64,000 nucleotides of DNA, from NCBI RefSeq assembly GCF_018860915.1, contig NZ_JAHKQD010000055.1, positions 124,001 through 188,000 on the forward strand, given 5' to 3'. The first letter of the stretch is position 1; the number at the start of each line of letters is the position of its first letter. This DNA is from Colwellia sp. C2M11 (GTDB lineage: Bacteria; Pseudomonadota; Gammaproteobacteria; Enterobacterales; Alteromonadaceae). Positions 1 to 11,482 of this stretch are shown piece after piece. Made by a program: the position numbers and the translations under genes. The notes beneath the pieces were generated by a model that saw only the letters and a program-made list of their open reading frames with translations, was not told where the DNA came from and did no database searches.

Positions 1-1272
<1,272 letters not shown>

Positions 1273-1310
1273 TAATTCTAGTTAAGATAAAAATGATTAA
1301 TTGTTAATAA

Positions 1311-1338
1311 AAAAAGAAGGCTAAAGCCTTCTTTTTTT
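1311..1338. terminator. Bidirectional rho-independent terminator between purB and ubiF
   Basis: A perfect 10-bp stem (AAAAGAAGGC at 1312-1321 with GCCTTCTTTT at 1326-1335), a 4-nt loop and a T run on both strands, lying between two convergent genes. It can serve either direction. Confidence 0.88.
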
Positions 1339-1369
1339 ATTCTGACTATATACTCTGAACTTGGTTTAC

Positions 1370-2623
1370 CTACACACCACAAGCATAAGCCAAGGCTTTA
1401 TTTTTTACGACACTATTCAGTCCAGGAACCTTACTAACCGCAAATAAGCTCGCATTTCTTAAGGTTTTAATTAATGGTGATGGGTGGCTAAATGCATGAT
1501 ATAAAACATCCATGGTTGATTGCATCAACAAATTATCCTTGCGCCTCATTCTTTCATAACGGCTTAATACAACTGTATTATGCCAACATTCGCCATTACC
1601 AATCGCACATGAAATTACAGTTTGTAATGCTTGAACATCTTTAAAACCTAAATTAACACCCTGCCCCGCCATCGGATTTATCGTATGGGCTGCATCACCT
1701 AACAACAGTACCCGCTTGTTCTGATAAGTATTGGCATGACGTCGAGTTAATGGAAAAGCTCCTTTATCGAGTACCTCTATTTGACCTAATCGTTTAGGAA
1801 AAACTGACAATATTTCTTGCTGCAATTGCTGGTTTGATAAAGCGGCCAATCGTTTAATTTCATCACGTTGATGATACCAAACCAAAGATGCATAACCACC
1901 AGTATCAACTTTATCTTTTGAACTTACATCATCAATCGTCTCTTGCGGCTTTGTAGTTTGTAATACTGTATTTTTTGATAATGGTAAAAATGCCACCGGA
2001 CCTGTTGGTAAATATTGTTGCCAAGTAATATCTTGTTGAGATAACTCGGTTTTTACATTCACAAGCATAGCTGATTGCTGATAATCCCATGATGTAATTC
2101 CTATATTAACTAAGTCTCTTATTTGAGAATTAGCACCATCAGCCGCTATCACTAACTTGGCAGTTAACGTTATATGCTCTAGCACTAACGTCGCTTGATC
2201 ACTGTTTTGAGATAACGAAATCAATTTTTCTGGGCAAAATACTTCAATATTAGATTGCAGCTTTATTTGTTGCCATAAAGATAATTGTAATAACCTATTT
2301 TCAGCAATATGCCCTAAATGAGCCTGACTAATATTATCAGCATTAAATTCAGTATAAGCATATTCTTGTTCCCAAACACCCAATCGTTTATAAGGACAAG
2401 CTCGCCATTGCATCACTTGTGTCCACGCCCCTAATTGCTCTAATAAATATTGAGAGGCTAGCGATATCGCTGAAACACGTAAATCAAAACTTTGTTCTTT
2501 CGTAAATGGTTGCGGCTGATGTTGCTCAACTAGAGCCACAGTCAATCCTAGCTGTGCTAATGCTAATGCACTTGCGGCACCTACCATGCCACCACCAATA
2601 ACAACACAATCAAAGTCTTTCAT
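1370..2623 (-). CDS. ubiF: FAD-dependent ubiquinone-biosynthesis hydroxylase (UbiF type)
   Basis: 417 aa, UbiH/UbiF/VisC/Coq6 family flavin monooxygenase that hydroxylates the ubiquinone ring at the membrane. Residues 5-30 contain the FAD dinucleotide-binding VVIGGGMVGAASALALAQLG; the middle DG motif is in VIAADGANSQIRD; the second FAD motif is LLLGDAAHTINPMAGQGVNLG, near residue 310. The QYLPTGPVAFLPL and GAFPLTRRHA segments match E. coli UbiF closely. The gene is divergent from miaB, which is also the E. coli arrangement, supporting UbiF rather than UbiH or UbiI. In some marine bacteria a single UbiM/UbiL-type enzyme replaces several hydroxylases, so exact ring-position specificity is inferred. 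The start is ATG at 2623. Confidence 0.87.
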   Translation of the reverse strand: MKDFDCVVIGGGMVGAASALALAQLGLTVALVEQHQPQPFTKEQSFDLRVSAISLASQYLLEQLGAWTQVMQWRACPYKRLGVWEQEYAYTEFNADNISQAHLGHIAENRLLQLSLWQQIKLQSNIEVFCPEKLISLSQNSDQATLVLEHITLTAKLVIAADGANSQIRDLVNIGITSWDYQQSAMLVNVKTELSQQDITWQQYLPTGPVAFLPLSKNTVLQTTKPQETIDDVSSKDKVDTGGYASLVWYHQRDEIKRLAALSNQQLQQEILSVFPKRLGQIEVLDKGAFPLTRRHANTYQNKRVLLLGDAAHTINPMAGQGVNLGFKDVQALQTVISCAIGNGECWHNTVVLSRYERMRRKDNLLMQSTMDVLYHAFSHPSPLIKTLRNASLFAVSKVPGLNSVVKNKALAYACGV

Positions 2624-2860
2624 TTTGCACTTATTTCCATTAAAAATGATAACGGTTATTGTATCGAAGAGCTTGAGTTAAACCTAGTGAAAATAGACAG
2701 AAATTAATTTCACCGAAACAACACGGAGTTTGCTCGAATGTTTGATTAAATTAATGTAAAATACGTCTCCTTTTATCGACAAATCAATTGGCATTCAATG
2801 TAAGTTGAGTAAATTAGATGTCGGTTTCTATCGTTAAACGAATATGTAAGAGTAAAATAA

Positions 2861-4318
2861 ATGAGTAAAAAGCTATATATCAAAACTTGGGGCTGTCAAA
2901 TGAACGAGTATGACTCGCAAAAAATGGCCGAACTACTAGATTCAACTCATGGTTTTGAACTAGCACAAGAAGCTGAAGATGCTGATGTGATTTTACTCAA
3001 CACCTGCTCGATTCGTGAAAAAGCACAAGAAAAAGTTTTTCACCAACTTGGCCGTTGGAAAAATTTAAAAGACATTAACCCTAACTTAGTTATTGGTGTT
3101 GGTGGCTGTGTTGCCTCACAAGAAGGTGATGCAATTCGTAAACGAGCACCATTTGTCGATATGGTTTTTGGTCCACAAACCTTACACCGCTTACCTGAGA
3201 TGCTTAATCAATTACAACATGGCTCGAAATCTATTGTTGATGTTAGTTTCCCTGAAATTGAAAAGTTTGATCGCTTACCTGAGCCTGTTGCCGATGGACC
3301 AAGCGCTTTTGTTTCAATTATGGAAGGTTGTAGTAAATACTGTACTTTCTGTGTTGTACCTTATACTCGTGGTGAAGAAGTTAGTAGACCTCTTGATGAT
3401 GTATTATATGAAATAGCGCAACTTGCTGAGCAAGGTGTACGTGAAGTTAACTTATTAGGACAAAATGTTAATGCTTACCGTGGTGAAATGCATGATGGTA
3501 GTATTTGTCGTTTTGCAGACTTAGTACGCTTAGTTGCAACCATTGATGGTATTGACCGCATCCGCTATACCACTTCACACCCTGTTGAATTTACTGATGA
3601 TATTATTGACGCATATGCTGACGTACCAGAATTAGTCAATCATTTACACCTGCCAGTACAAAGTGGTTGTGATAGAATTTTAACGCAAATGAAACGTGGG
3701 CATACGGCAATTGAGTATAAATCTCAAATTCGTAAATTAAAAAAAGTACGACCTGATCTTTGTATGTCTTCTGATTTTATCATCGGTTTCCCTGGTGAAA
3801 GCAATGACGACTTTATGGATACCATGAATTTAATTGAAGCCGTTAATTTTGATCTAAGTTTTAGCTTTATTTACAGTGCTCGTCCTGGTACGCCAGCAGC
3901 TGATTTACCTGATGATATTAGCGATGAGATCAAGAAAGAACGTCTAGCGCTATTACAAGATAAAATTACGCAACAAGCATTACGTATTGCCAGACAAATG
4001 TTGAATACAGAGCAACGTATTTTAGTTGAAGGTCCATCAAAGAAAAACCCGATGGAGCTCCGTGGTAAAACTGAAAACAACCGCACAGTTAACTTTGTGG
4101 CACCACATTCTGTGATTGGCCAATTTGTTGATGTAAAAATTACCGATGTTTACGCTAACTCTTTGCGTGGCGAGTTAATTCGTCAAGAAAGTGAAATGGG
4201 CCTTCGTATAGCGCATTCACCAGCTGATATATTAGCGAATAACCATCATAAAACATCAAAATCAATCATAAGTAATATTGATGATTTAGGTGTTGGCACT
4301 TATAACCCTGCAAGTTAA
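2861..4318 (+). CDS. miaB: tRNA-2-methylthio-N6-dimethylallyladenosine synthase
   Basis: 485 aa radical SAM methylthiotransferase that adds ms2 to i6A37 in tRNAs reading UNN codons. The N-terminal UPF0004 domain supplies three cysteines for the auxiliary Fe-S cluster ([31 protein letters not shown]). The radical SAM cluster motif [15 protein letters not shown] lies near residue 157, and a TRAM RNA-binding domain occupies roughly residues 375-440. Length and order match the family; the last ~35 residues ([12 protein letters not shown]...) are a lineage-specific tail. It is the first gene of the conserved miaB-ybeZ-ybeY-corC-lnt cluster. Confidence 0.97.
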   Translation: MSKKLYIKTWGCQMNEYDSQKMAELLDSTHGFELAQEAEDADVILLNTCSIREKAQEKVFHQLGRWKNLKDINPNLVIGVGGCVASQEGDAIRKRAPFVDMVFGPQTLHRLPEMLNQLQHGSKSIVDVSFPEIEKFDRLPEPVADGPSAFVSIMEGCSKYCTFCVVPYTRGEEVSRPLDDVLYEIAQLAEQGVREVNLLGQNVNAYRGEMHDGSICRFADLVRLVATIDGIDRIRYTTSHPVEFTDDIIDAYADVPELVNHLHLPVQSGCDRILTQMKRGHTAIEYKSQIRKLKKVRPDLCMSSDFIIGFPGESNDDFMDTMNLIEAVNFDLSFSFIYSARPGTPAADLPDDISDEIKKERLALLQDKITQQALRIARQMLNTEQRILVEGPSKKNPMELRGKTENNRTVNFVAPHSVIGQFVDVKITDVYANSLRGELIRQESEMGLRIAHSPADILANNHHKTSKSIISNIDDLGVGTYNPAS

Positions 4319-4366
4319 AACATTGTTATTAATACTAGATGAACATATAAAATACTGGATAATATT

Positions 4367-5458
4367 TTGACTGATAAATCACTAGAGCAAACAAGTAAAC
4401 AAGATAACCATCAATTAAGCCTAGAGCCTGTTGATAACGCTCGTCAGGCTAATTTATGTGGTCCTATGGATGATCACCTCAAAACAATTGAACGTCGTTT
4501 AGGGGTTAAAATTAGTTACCGTGGTAGTCAATTTACCGTTTTAGGTAAAGATAGTCATTGTATTGCCGTTATTAATTTATTAAAAAATCTGTATATAGAA
4601 ACAGCTCCCGTAAAAGGACAACATAAAGAAATAACCAGTGAAATGGTGCATCTTGCAATTATTGAAGCTGATATGATGGAGCAAGATAGCGCAACCGATA
4701 CTTCAAACAACACTAAAGAAGCGTCAGAGTTAGGTGCTAACTATGAAAAAATGGTTACCATTAAAACTAAACGTGGTGTAGTTAAGCCTCGTAATGGTAA
4801 CCAACAAACCTATGTACAAAATATAATCACCAATGATATTAGTTTTGGGGTCGGTGTTGCAGGAACAGGTAAAACTTATCTTGCAGTCGCTTGTGCTGTA
4901 GATGCATTAGAACGACAAGAAGTTCGTCGCATACTTCTAACTCGCCCTGCTGTCGAAGCGGGGGAGAAACTTGGCTTTTTACCTGGTGATTTATCACAAA
5001 AAATCGATCCTTACTTAAGACCGCTTTATGATGCATTATTTGAAATGTTAGGCTTTGAGCGTGTTGAAAAGTTGATTGAACGTAATGTTATTGAAATAGC
5101 CCCTTTAGCCTATATGCGTGGTAGAACATTAAATGATGCCTTTATTATTTTAGATGAAAGTCAAAATACAACAGTTGAACAAATGAAAATGTTTTTAACA
5201 CGTATTGGCTTTAATTCTAGAGCGGTTATCACAGGGGATATAACACAAGTTGATTTACCTAAATACCAAACGTCAGGTTTACGTGATGCTATAGAAGTGT
5301 TACAAAACATTAATGGTATTAGCTTTAATTTTTTCCAATCGAAAGATGTTGTTCGTCACCCTGTTGTCGCTAGAGTAGTTGATGCTTATGAGTCTCATGA
5401 ACAAGAATTAAATAGACAAAAAAAATTAAAAGAAAATAAATTAAGTAGTACTGAGTAA
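4367..5458 (+). CDS. ybeZ: PhoH-like ATPase (PhoL/YbeZ)
   Basis: 363 aa PhoH-family P-loop ATPase, thought to act with the RNase YbeY on rRNA processing. Walker A is [13 protein letters not shown] near residue 165; Walker B is [12 protein letters not shown]; the [14 protein letters not shown] block is diagnostic. The start is TTG at 4367: the next in-frame ATG would remove the conserved [17 protein letters not shown] stretch that aligns with the N terminus of E. coli YbeZ. The Shine-Dalgarno upstream is weak (ACTGGAT), so low translation is possible. Its TAA overlaps the ybeY ATG by one base, showing translational coupling to the partner protein. Confidence 0.93.
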   Translation: MTDKSLEQTSKQDNHQLSLEPVDNARQANLCGPMDDHLKTIERRLGVKISYRGSQFTVLGKDSHCIAVINLLKNLYIETAPVKGQHKEITSEMVHLAIIEADMMEQDSATDTSNNTKEASELGANYEKMVTIKTKRGVVKPRNGNQQTYVQNIITNDISFGVGVAGTGKTYLAVACAVDALERQEVRRILLTRPAVEAGEKLGFLPGDLSQKIDPYLRPLYDALFEMLGFERVEKLIERNVIEIAPLAYMRGRTLNDAFIILDESQNTTVEQMKMFLTRIGFNSRAVITGDITQVDLPKYQTSGLRDAIEVLQNINGISFNFFQSKDVVRHPVVARVVDAYESHEQELNRQKKLKENKLSSTE

Positions 5459-5913
5459 TGAAACATATTGTTGATTTACAAAATGCCTGTGATGCGCAGA
5501 ATCTACCTACTGCTGAACTTTTTCAACAGTGGGTTAATGCAGCATTAACAACTGTTACAGAAAAAGAGTTTGAGTTAACTATACGTCTGGTAAATGCACA
5601 AGAAAGCCAGCAACTTAACAAACAATATAGACAAAAAGATAAACCGACTAATGTGTTATCTTTTCCTTTCGAAGTCCCTGAAGGCATTGAACTCAACTTG
5701 TTGGGTGATTTAATCATTTGCTCTGAGGTTGTCGAAGAAGAATCAAAGCAACAAAAAAAAGCATTATTTGATCATTGGGCACATATGGTAATACATGGAT
5801 GCTTGCATTTATTAGGATATGATCATATAAACGATACTGATGCAAATGAAATGGAAGCGCTAGAAATTAAAATTTTAGCTACATTAGCCATTAATGATCC
5901 ATATAACGTATAA
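5458..5913 (+). CDS. ybeY: Endoribonuclease YbeY, 16S rRNA maturation
   Basis: 151 aa, UPF0054 single-strand endoribonuclease for 16S rRNA 3' maturation and ribosome quality control. The zinc site [11 protein letters not shown] (H-x3-H-x5-H) is intact at about residues 115-125, and the [12 protein letters not shown] core is conserved. The start ATG at 5458 overlaps the ybeZ stop (TAATG). It lies between ybeZ and corC as in most gammaproteobacteria. Confidence 0.96.
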   Translation: MKHIVDLQNACDAQNLPTAELFQQWVNAALTTVTEKEFELTIRLVNAQESQQLNKQYRQKDKPTNVLSFPFEVPEGIELNLLGDLIICSEVVEEESKQQKKALFDHWAHMVIHGCLHLLGYDHINDTDANEMEALEIKILATLAINDPYNV

Positions 5914-5939
5914 ATTAATATAGGAAATACCCAAGCTCT

Positions 5940-6833
5940 ATGAGCGATGACAACCCCCACTCGAATAGCGGTTCAAAGAAGAAATCATTTTTTCACAACT
6001 TTATGCATATGTTTCGTCTTGAACCGAAAAATAAAAATGACCTCGTCGACGTATTAACTGGTGCTGAGGGTCGTGAACTTATAAACCCTGAAACCAAACT
6101 AATGATTGAGGGCGTTTTAGGTGTATCAGAGATGCGTGTTCGCGATATCATGATCCCGCGTTCACAAATGGTTACTATTGATAGAAACCAAAGTTTAGAT
6201 GAGTTCTTACCAATAATTTTAGAGTCTGGACATTCAAGATTCCCTGTCGTTAATGAAGATATTGATCATGTAGATGGTATTTTATTAGCTAAAGATTTAA
6301 TCGCTTTTGGTTTTAATAGCGTTAACTTAGGCATAGATGACAAAGAATTTAGTTTAAATAACATAATTCGCCCAGCCATCATTGTACCCGAAAGCAAAAA
6401 AGTTGAGCCTTTGTTAAAAGAGTTTCGCTCTAATCGTTATCATATGGCATTAGTTGCTGATGAATATGGTGGTATTTCAGGTGTTATTACAATAGAAGAT
6501 ATTCTTGAACAAATTGTTGGTGAAATTGAAGATGAAACCGATGAAGATATTGAAGAAGATATTAAAGTACTCGCTGGTAACGTCTATTTGGTTCGAGCAT
6601 TAACCGAACTTGAAGATTTTAACAGTTATTTTAACAGTGATTTTGACGAGAAATCAGCGGATACGATCTCAGGCGTTATTTTACAAAATTTACATCATAT
6701 GCCACGAAAAGGTGAACAAGTAACTATTGGCAACTTTGAGTTTAAAGTAGTAGCTGCCGATACTCGATGTATGCAAATGTTACAAGTAACCGTTAATAAA
6801 AAACATACAATCAATGGTAAAGTGAGTGACTAA
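5940..6833 (+). CDS. corC: CorC/YbeX-family CBS-domain protein
   Basis: 297 aa cytoplasmic protein with an N-terminal stretch, a tandem CBS pair (about residues 65-200, from VRDIMIPRSQMVTID to YGGISGVITIEDILEQIVGEIEDE) and a C-terminal CorC_HlyC domain (about 210-290). It has none of the transmembrane DUF21 domain of the longer paralogues. Family members are linked to Mg/Co efflux and, for YbeX, to rRNA metabolism together with YbeY. Its end overlaps the lnt start by 8 bases, so the two are translationally coupled. Confidence 0.92.
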   Translation: MSDDNPHSNSGSKKKSFFHNFMHMFRLEPKNKNDLVDVLTGAEGRELINPETKLMIEGVLGVSEMRVRDIMIPRSQMVTIDRNQSLDEFLPIILESGHSRFPVVNEDIDHVDGILLAKDLIAFGFNSVNLGIDDKEFSLNNIIRPAIIVPESKKVEPLLKEFRSNRYHMALVADEYGGISGVITIEDILEQIVGEIEDETDEDIEEDIKVLAGNVYLVRALTELEDFNSYFNSDFDEKSADTISGVILQNLHHMPRKGEQVTIGNFEFKVVAADTRCMQMLQVTVNKKHTINGKVSD

Positions 6834-8403
6834 AATAAACGTTAACATAGTCTATTCACGTTTACTGAAAAAACTACAAAATAAAGATTATTGGCTTAGT
6901 TTCTTAACTGGCTTAAGCTTAGTTTTCGCTTATGCCCCTTTTTCGCAGTGGTATTTAGCCTTATTTCTTCCTGCTTTTGTTTTTTACAAAATACGTAATA
7001 CTTCACCTAAAAAAGCAGCCAAATTCATGGCCTTATTTGCCTTTGGGTGGTTTGCTAGCGGTATTAGTTGGGTTCATGTCAGTATTGACCAATTTGGTGG
7101 TCTGCCCTTAATTATTTCATTAGCCTTAATGCTGCTACTTTGTCTTTATTTGACAATATTCCCTGCTCTTGCTGCTTACCTAACCGCCCGGTTTTCCAAT
7201 AACCAGCAATTAAACTTATGGCTATTACCTTCATTTTGGCTTATTTGTGAATATCTACGTAGTGTAGTCCTTACTGGCTTTCCTTGGTTATCATTAGGGT
7301 ATAGCCAAATAGACAGTCCTTTGGCGAGCTTAGTTCCCTTAATTGGTGAGGTAGGGGTAACAGCGATTGTCTTATTGATAAATATATCTTTAGTTAAAAT
7401 TTTTATCGCATTAACACAGCAAAAACGTGGGAAATTGGTACTCCCTACAAGTATTATTTGTTCATTGGCTTTGCTTAGCTTTGTTTTATCTCAAATGATA
7501 TGGGTGGAAACGAATGGTAAAACCACTAAAGTAGCGCTAGTTCAAGGGAATATTGCACAATCAATAAAGTGGTCGCCTGAACAAGAGTGGCCAACCATGC
7601 TCAAGTATTTAGATCTTACCCGCGTAAATTATGATGCCGATATTATAATTTGGCCTGAATCAGCAATTCCGGCATTAGAGCCTACAGTTCAAGACTATTT
7701 AACCACTGTAAACGATTCCGCTCTATTAAATAATAGTGCTATTATTACCGGAATTCTTAATTATAACTTTGAAAGTAAAGAGTATTTCAATAGTTTAATT
7801 ACTCTAGGAAAAGCACAGCCGACAGATGAAATAAGCTATTACTATAATCATCAAAACCGTTATTCTAAACACCATTTATTACCTATTGGTGAGTTTGTCC
7901 CTTTTCAAGAATTATTACGTCCATTAGCTCCTCTTTTTAATCTCCCTATGTCTTCTTTTAGTCGAGGTGATTATGTTCAACCTAACTTAGTCGCTAACGG
8001 TTTACACTTACTACCGTTACTTTGCTTTGAAATCGCCTTTCCTCATCAATTAGCCGCTAATTTAACACCTGAAACTGATTTACTGCTAACAGTCAGTAAT
8101 GATGCTTGGTTTGGTCATTCTCATGGGCCACATCAACATATGGAAATTGCACGTATGCGCGCATTAGAATTTGGCAGACCATTATTACGAGCAACAAATA
8201 ATGGTATTACTGCTATTGTTGACCATAATGGCGACTATATTGCTCGCATTCCACAATTTAAAGAAGGTGTATTAAAAGCTGATGTACCATTAGTGGTAGG
8301 AAAAACACCTTATAGCCAGTGGCCAAGATTAATATTATTACTAATTATTTTAGTACCAATGGTATTTATTTTTATTAAACAAAGAATAATACCAAACAAG
8401 TAA
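6826..8403 (+). CDS. lnt: Apolipoprotein N-acyltransferase
   Basis: 525 aa inner-membrane enzyme adding the third acyl chain to lipoproteins. About six hydrophobic segments fill residues 20-225, followed by a periplasmic nitrilase domain. The catalytic triad is visible: Glu in IIWPESAIPALEP, Lys in YSKHHLLPIGEFVPF and Cys in LLPLLCFEIAFPHQ. A last membrane helix (LILLLIILVPMVFIFI) precedes the C terminus. The start is GTG at 6826, inside the corC 3' end; no in-frame ATG upstream is available without longer overlap. Last gene of the miaB cluster. Confidence 0.95.
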   Translation: MTKINVNIVYSRLLKKLQNKDYWLSFLTGLSLVFAYAPFSQWYLALFLPAFVFYKIRNTSPKKAAKFMALFAFGWFASGISWVHVSIDQFGGLPLIISLALMLLLCLYLTIFPALAAYLTARFSNNQQLNLWLLPSFWLICEYLRSVVLTGFPWLSLGYSQIDSPLASLVPLIGEVGVTAIVLLINISLVKIFIALTQQKRGKLVLPTSIICSLALLSFVLSQMIWVETNGKTTKVALVQGNIAQSIKWSPEQEWPTMLKYLDLTRVNYDADIIIWPESAIPALEPTVQDYLTTVNDSALLNNSAIITGILNYNFESKEYFNSLITLGKAQPTDEISYYYNHQNRYSKHHLLPIGEFVPFQELLRPLAPLFNLPMSSFSRGDYVQPNLVANGLHLLPLLCFEIAFPHQLAANLTPETDLLLTVSNDAWFGHSHGPHQHMEIARMRALEFGRPLLRATNNGITAIVDHNGDYIARIPQFKEGVLKADVPLVVGKTPYSQWPRLILLLIILVPMVFIFIKQRIIPNK

Positions 8404-8404
8404 G

Positions 8405-8430
8405 CATTAGAATCTCTAGTTATTCTAATG
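8405..8430. terminator. AT-rich hairpin between convergent lnt and the GGDEF gene
   Basis: Perfect 9-bp inverted repeat CATTAGAAT / ATTCTAATG with an 8-nt loop in the only 40 bases between two convergent genes. There is no proper U tract, so terminator function is inferred from position only. Confidence 0.35.
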
Positions 8431-8443
8431 GCTAAAAAGTAAA

Positions 8444-9409
8444 CTAATCTTGTTTTGAATGTAATATTACCTTATTGCGACCATTTTCTTTTGCATTATA
8501 AAGCGCCGAATCTGCACACTCAATCCAAGCTGCTGGCGTTTTTATGCTTGCATCTACTTCAGCTACGCCAATACTCACAGTATAACTAATTTTAATATCA
8601 TTATAATTCACAACGGCTGTTTCTACTGCTCTACGCAGACGTTCAGCGAAAACATAAGCACTTTTTAATTCAGTATCAGTGAGTAAAATAGTAAATTCTT
8701 CACCACCATAACGACCAGAAATATCAGTCTCACGTGCCTGTTCTTTGATTAACGCTGAAATATGCCGAAGAACTTCATCACCGACTAAATGGCCATAGCT
8801 ATCATTCACATTTTTAAAGTGATCAATATCAAGCATCACTAACGAACAAGGGTGTTGGCTTCTAATCCAACGTTTGTATTCTGCTTGTAAACAACTTTCC
8901 CAATGAGTGCGATTAAATAAGTTAGTTAAACCATCTGTTTGACTTAAAATAGCAAGCTCGGCATTTGCCTTTTCTAAACTCATTTTATGTATAGCATTAT
9001 CGGTTACATCATAAACAAGTAAGCAAAGATGTGTTATTTCACCCGTAGAAGAAGCCAATGGAATAAACGTCGAGTTTTGATACATAAACTCAGCACTACC
9101 GGTTACTGGACGATAGCTATCAAACTTAAATAAATAAGGTCGCTGTTCCCAAATAGTAAACGCTTTATTCTTTAATAAAAATACCGACTCAGCTTTGCGT
9201 TTAAACCAATCTTTAGGGATTTCATCAAAGAGATCAAAAAGTATTTTTCCTTTTACTTCTCTAGGCAAATAACCACTATGATTTTCCATAAAACCGTTAA
9301 ACAGTTGAATTTTATATTCTGTATCTAAAACAACTAAGCCAACGTCAATGCTGTGAAGCATTTCCATTAACCAGTGTAATTCATTTAACTGCGAGGTTTC
9401 TAACGACAT
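8444..9409 (-). CDS. PAS-GGDEF diguanylate cyclase
   Basis: 321 aa soluble protein making c-di-GMP. A PAS domain (about residues 12-135, beginning MEMLHSIDVGLVVLDTEYKI) is followed by a short linker and a GGDEF domain (150-315). The active site is GGEEF (RYGGEEFTILL), and the RETD sequence exactly five residues before it is an intact RxxD inhibitory site, so product feedback is expected. DIDHFKNVNDSYGH and the terminal DSALYNAKENGRNKV are typical. It follows the REC-CheC-like gene by 58 bases on the same strand, so the response regulator may control this cyclase. Confidence 0.92.
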   Translation of the reverse strand: MSLETSQLNELHWLMEMLHSIDVGLVVLDTEYKIQLFNGFMENHSGYLPREVKGKILFDLFDEIPKDWFKRKAESVFLLKNKAFTIWEQRPYLFKFDSYRPVTGSAEFMYQNSTFIPLASSTGEITHLCLLVYDVTDNAIHKMSLEKANAELAILSQTDGLTNLFNRTHWESCLQAEYKRWIRSQHPCSLVMLDIDHFKNVNDSYGHLVGDEVLRHISALIKEQARETDISGRYGGEEFTILLTDTELKSAYVFAERLRRAVETAVVNYNDIKISYTVSIGVAEVDASIKTPAAWIECADSALYNAKENGRNKVILHSKQD

Positions 9410-9467
9410 ACGGTCTAATCCTACTTTCTAAGTATAACGGTTTAAATTTATTCAACGAGTAATAAAC

Positions 9468-10574
9468 TTACTCTAACAAATAAGTAAGTTTATTATTCAA
9501 CGTTCGCATTGATTGCTCGGTAAACAGCAGCAACAAGTCACATTTAATTTCATAACTTTCAATGCTATAGCTGATCTCTATGGCTAAAGTTTTTTTCCAT
9601 TTATTTACATTGTTAGCGATTAATTCTGATATTTTTCTGTGTTGACCTAAAACTACGGGATGGCCTTGGCTAAAATTAATATCTAATTGTTCTGATATTC
9701 CTTTTAAACAAGCACCAATCAATACGTTTGATAAGTCCATTAAAAGCTCTAACTCTGTACCTTCGTCTTCGTTATACTGATAATTCATTAAAGAAGCGAC
9801 ATCTTTAAAACTTGAATCATTAAGAATAAGTAATGCTTCACCTGATATCCCTGCGCTAATAAAGCCCTGACAAACACCAGATGTACTCTCATTGGATTCA
9901 ACATCCCCCAATGCCATTCTGAGCTCACTAACTTCAATAAAATTTACGTTAGGTATAGGTAGTTTTACAAATACATCCAATAAACGCGCTAATAAATCAC
10001 CTGCTCTGCCCATAGCAACATTAGCAATCTCTTGATAACAGTCACGTAGGCTCGGCGCTAAAGTTAATTCATCACTTAAAGTCGGTGTGAAACTAGTATT
10101 CGCTTGTGGCGATGATAGTTGCTTATTACCACTTTTAGTTGGCTCAGGCTTACTAGCTGTTGGTATACGATCAGAAATATCTTGGAGATCATTTTGCTGT
10201 TCATCTTTTGTAAATAGACCGTAAGACAATAAAACTTCAGTTAATTTATCTTTATTAACAGGTTTTTGAATAAAGGCTAATGCACCTAATCCAATAACTT
10301 TTTTATGTGCTTCTGGTTGAATATCACCAGAAACCACTATCGTTAATGTTGGTAAATCTTGCGCTAAAATAGCTTCCAGTACTTGATAGCCATCCATTTT
10401 AGGCATATTTAAATCAAGTAGTAACACATCTCCCTTGTTTTCTTTTATGGCTTCAATCCCTTCGATACCATTCGTTGCAAAACTTACTTCTACATCCCAA
10501 CCATCAGGTAAAGATCGTGCAAGTTGCTTTCGTGCCATATTTGAATCGTCACAAATTAGTAGCTTAGTGGACAT
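9468..10574 (-). CDS. Response regulator with CheC/CheX-like phosphatase domain
   Basis: 368 aa. Residues 1-120 form a REC domain with the acidic pair in LLICDDSN, the phospho-acceptor Asp in VLLLDLNMPKMDGY and the Lys in FIQKPVNKDKL. After a Ser/Pro-rich linker (about 125-170) comes a CheC-like domain with two phosphatase-type helices: YQEIANVAMGRAGD (E-x2-N) and LLMDLSNVLIGACL (D in place of E). CheC-family domains dephosphorylate REC domains, so this protein may act on its own receiver or on another. Operon with the downstream PAS-GGDEF gene. No chemotaxis genes are nearby. Family assignment is firm; target is unknown. Confidence 0.85.
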   Translation of the reverse strand: MSTKLLICDDSNMARKQLARSLPDGWDVEVSFATNGIEGIEAIKENKGDVLLLDLNMPKMDGYQVLEAILAQDLPTLTIVVSGDIQPEAHKKVIGLGALAFIQKPVNKDKLTEVLLSYGLFTKDEQQNDLQDISDRIPTASKPEPTKSGNKQLSSPQANTSFTPTLSDELTLAPSLRDCYQEIANVAMGRAGDLLARLLDVFVKLPIPNVNFIEVSELRMALGDVESNESTSGVCQGFISAGISGEALLILNDSSFKDVASLMNYQYNEDEGTELELLMDLSNVLIGACLKGISEQLDINFSQGHPVVLGQHRKISELIANNVNKWKKTLAIEISYSIESYEIKCDLLLLFTEQSMRTLNNKLTYLLE

Positions 10575-10759
10575 ATAGATATCACTTTTTTAAGAAAAAT
10601 GTACAATATGAAGGCTTTATTTACATCAAGTAAAATACTTTCATAATATAATCTAACAATAGGTTAATCTTTCAGAACTTGACAACTATTATTAAAAATA
10701 ATGCAGAAATTAGATCAGAAAAACGGTAAACTTAATTTTTAATCTAATTATCCCAACTA

Positions 10760-11428
10760 ATGATGAAAACTACTAGCTTAAACAAATTTTTATTTGCATC
10801 ACTCATTATAAATTCTCTTTTAACTTTCAATGTTCAAGCATTTAGTCAGGACAATTTGAATCAAACACAAAACTTAGTTAAAGCAAATAATAAGTATGTC
10901 ACATTACTTGGAACTCAAGTGGCTATAAACGATCTAGCACCTAACTTTAAAGTAGTAGACAAAAACTTTGCGCCTGTGCAACTATCTGATTTTAAAGATC
11001 AAACTATTTTAATCTCTGTTGTTCCTAGTTTGGACACAGGCATTTGCTCTATTCAAACCAAACGCTTTAATGATGAAGCATCAAAATTACCCAGTAATAT
11101 AACTATTTTAACTATCAGTAATGACTTACCCTTTGCGCAAAAGCGTTTTTGCAAAGTCGAAAATGTTGATCAAATCAAAGTACTATCCGACTCAGTTTGG
11201 CGTGATTTTGGTGAAAAATACGGTTTAATTATCAAAGATATGGGCTTACTAACTCGTGCTATTTTTATTGTTGATGCTCAAGGAAAAGTGAAATATAAAG
11301 AATTAGTTAAAAATATTTCTCAACATCCAGATTACACCGCTGCATTAAAAGCAGTGAGAGATATAGCCCCCATTTTAGTCGTTGAAAGTAAAGATAATGA
11401 TAACGATGATGAGTTACCTGATAATTAA
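10760..11428 (+). CDS. tpx: Exported thiol peroxidase (Tpx family)
   Basis: 222 aa, about 55 longer than E. coli Tpx (~168 aa). An N-terminal signal peptide (K-rich start, LFASLIINSLLTFNVQA) predicts export, unlike a cytoplasmic peroxiredoxin. The peroxiredoxin core holds the peroxidatic cysteine in SLDTGICSIQTKRFN and the resolving cysteine in KRFCKVENVDQIKVLSD, the spacing seen in atypical 2-Cys Tpx. The C terminus is an acidic tail (SKDNDNDDELPDN). Tpx in E. coli can be found in the periplasm, but a cleavable signal is unusual. The function is inferred as peroxide removal outside the cytoplasm. Two ATGs in tandem at 10760 and 10763 are possible starts. Confidence 0.85.
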   Translation: MMKTTSLNKFLFASLIINSLLTFNVQAFSQDNLNQTQNLVKANNKYVTLLGTQVAINDLAPNFKVVDKNFAPVQLSDFKDQTILISVVPSLDTGICSIQTKRFNDEASKLPSNITILTISNDLPFAQKRFCKVENVDQIKVLSDSVWRDFGEKYGLIIKDMGLLTRAIFIVDAQGKVKYKELVKNISQHPDYTAALKAVRDIAPILVVESKDNDNDDELPDN

Positions 11429-11458
11429 TTAAATAAATAATTCCATATAAATCAATAT

Positions 11459-11474
11459 AATAAAAATATTTTTA
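11459..11474. repeat. 16-bp perfect A/T palindrome downstream of tpx
   Basis: ATAAAAATATTTTTAT followed by a T run; could act as a weak A/T-only terminator for tpx, but it could equally be chance in AT-rich DNA. Confidence 0.35.
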
Positions 11475-11482
11475 TTTTTTTC

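Noticed and set aside
2640..2860. Sigma-70 promoter for miaB
   Set aside because: TAAAAT-like -10 candidates exist but no -35 at proper spacing, so it is not reported as a feature.
3093..3416. Plus-strand 107-codon frame inside miaB
   Set aside because: Out-of-frame shadow of a well conserved gene.
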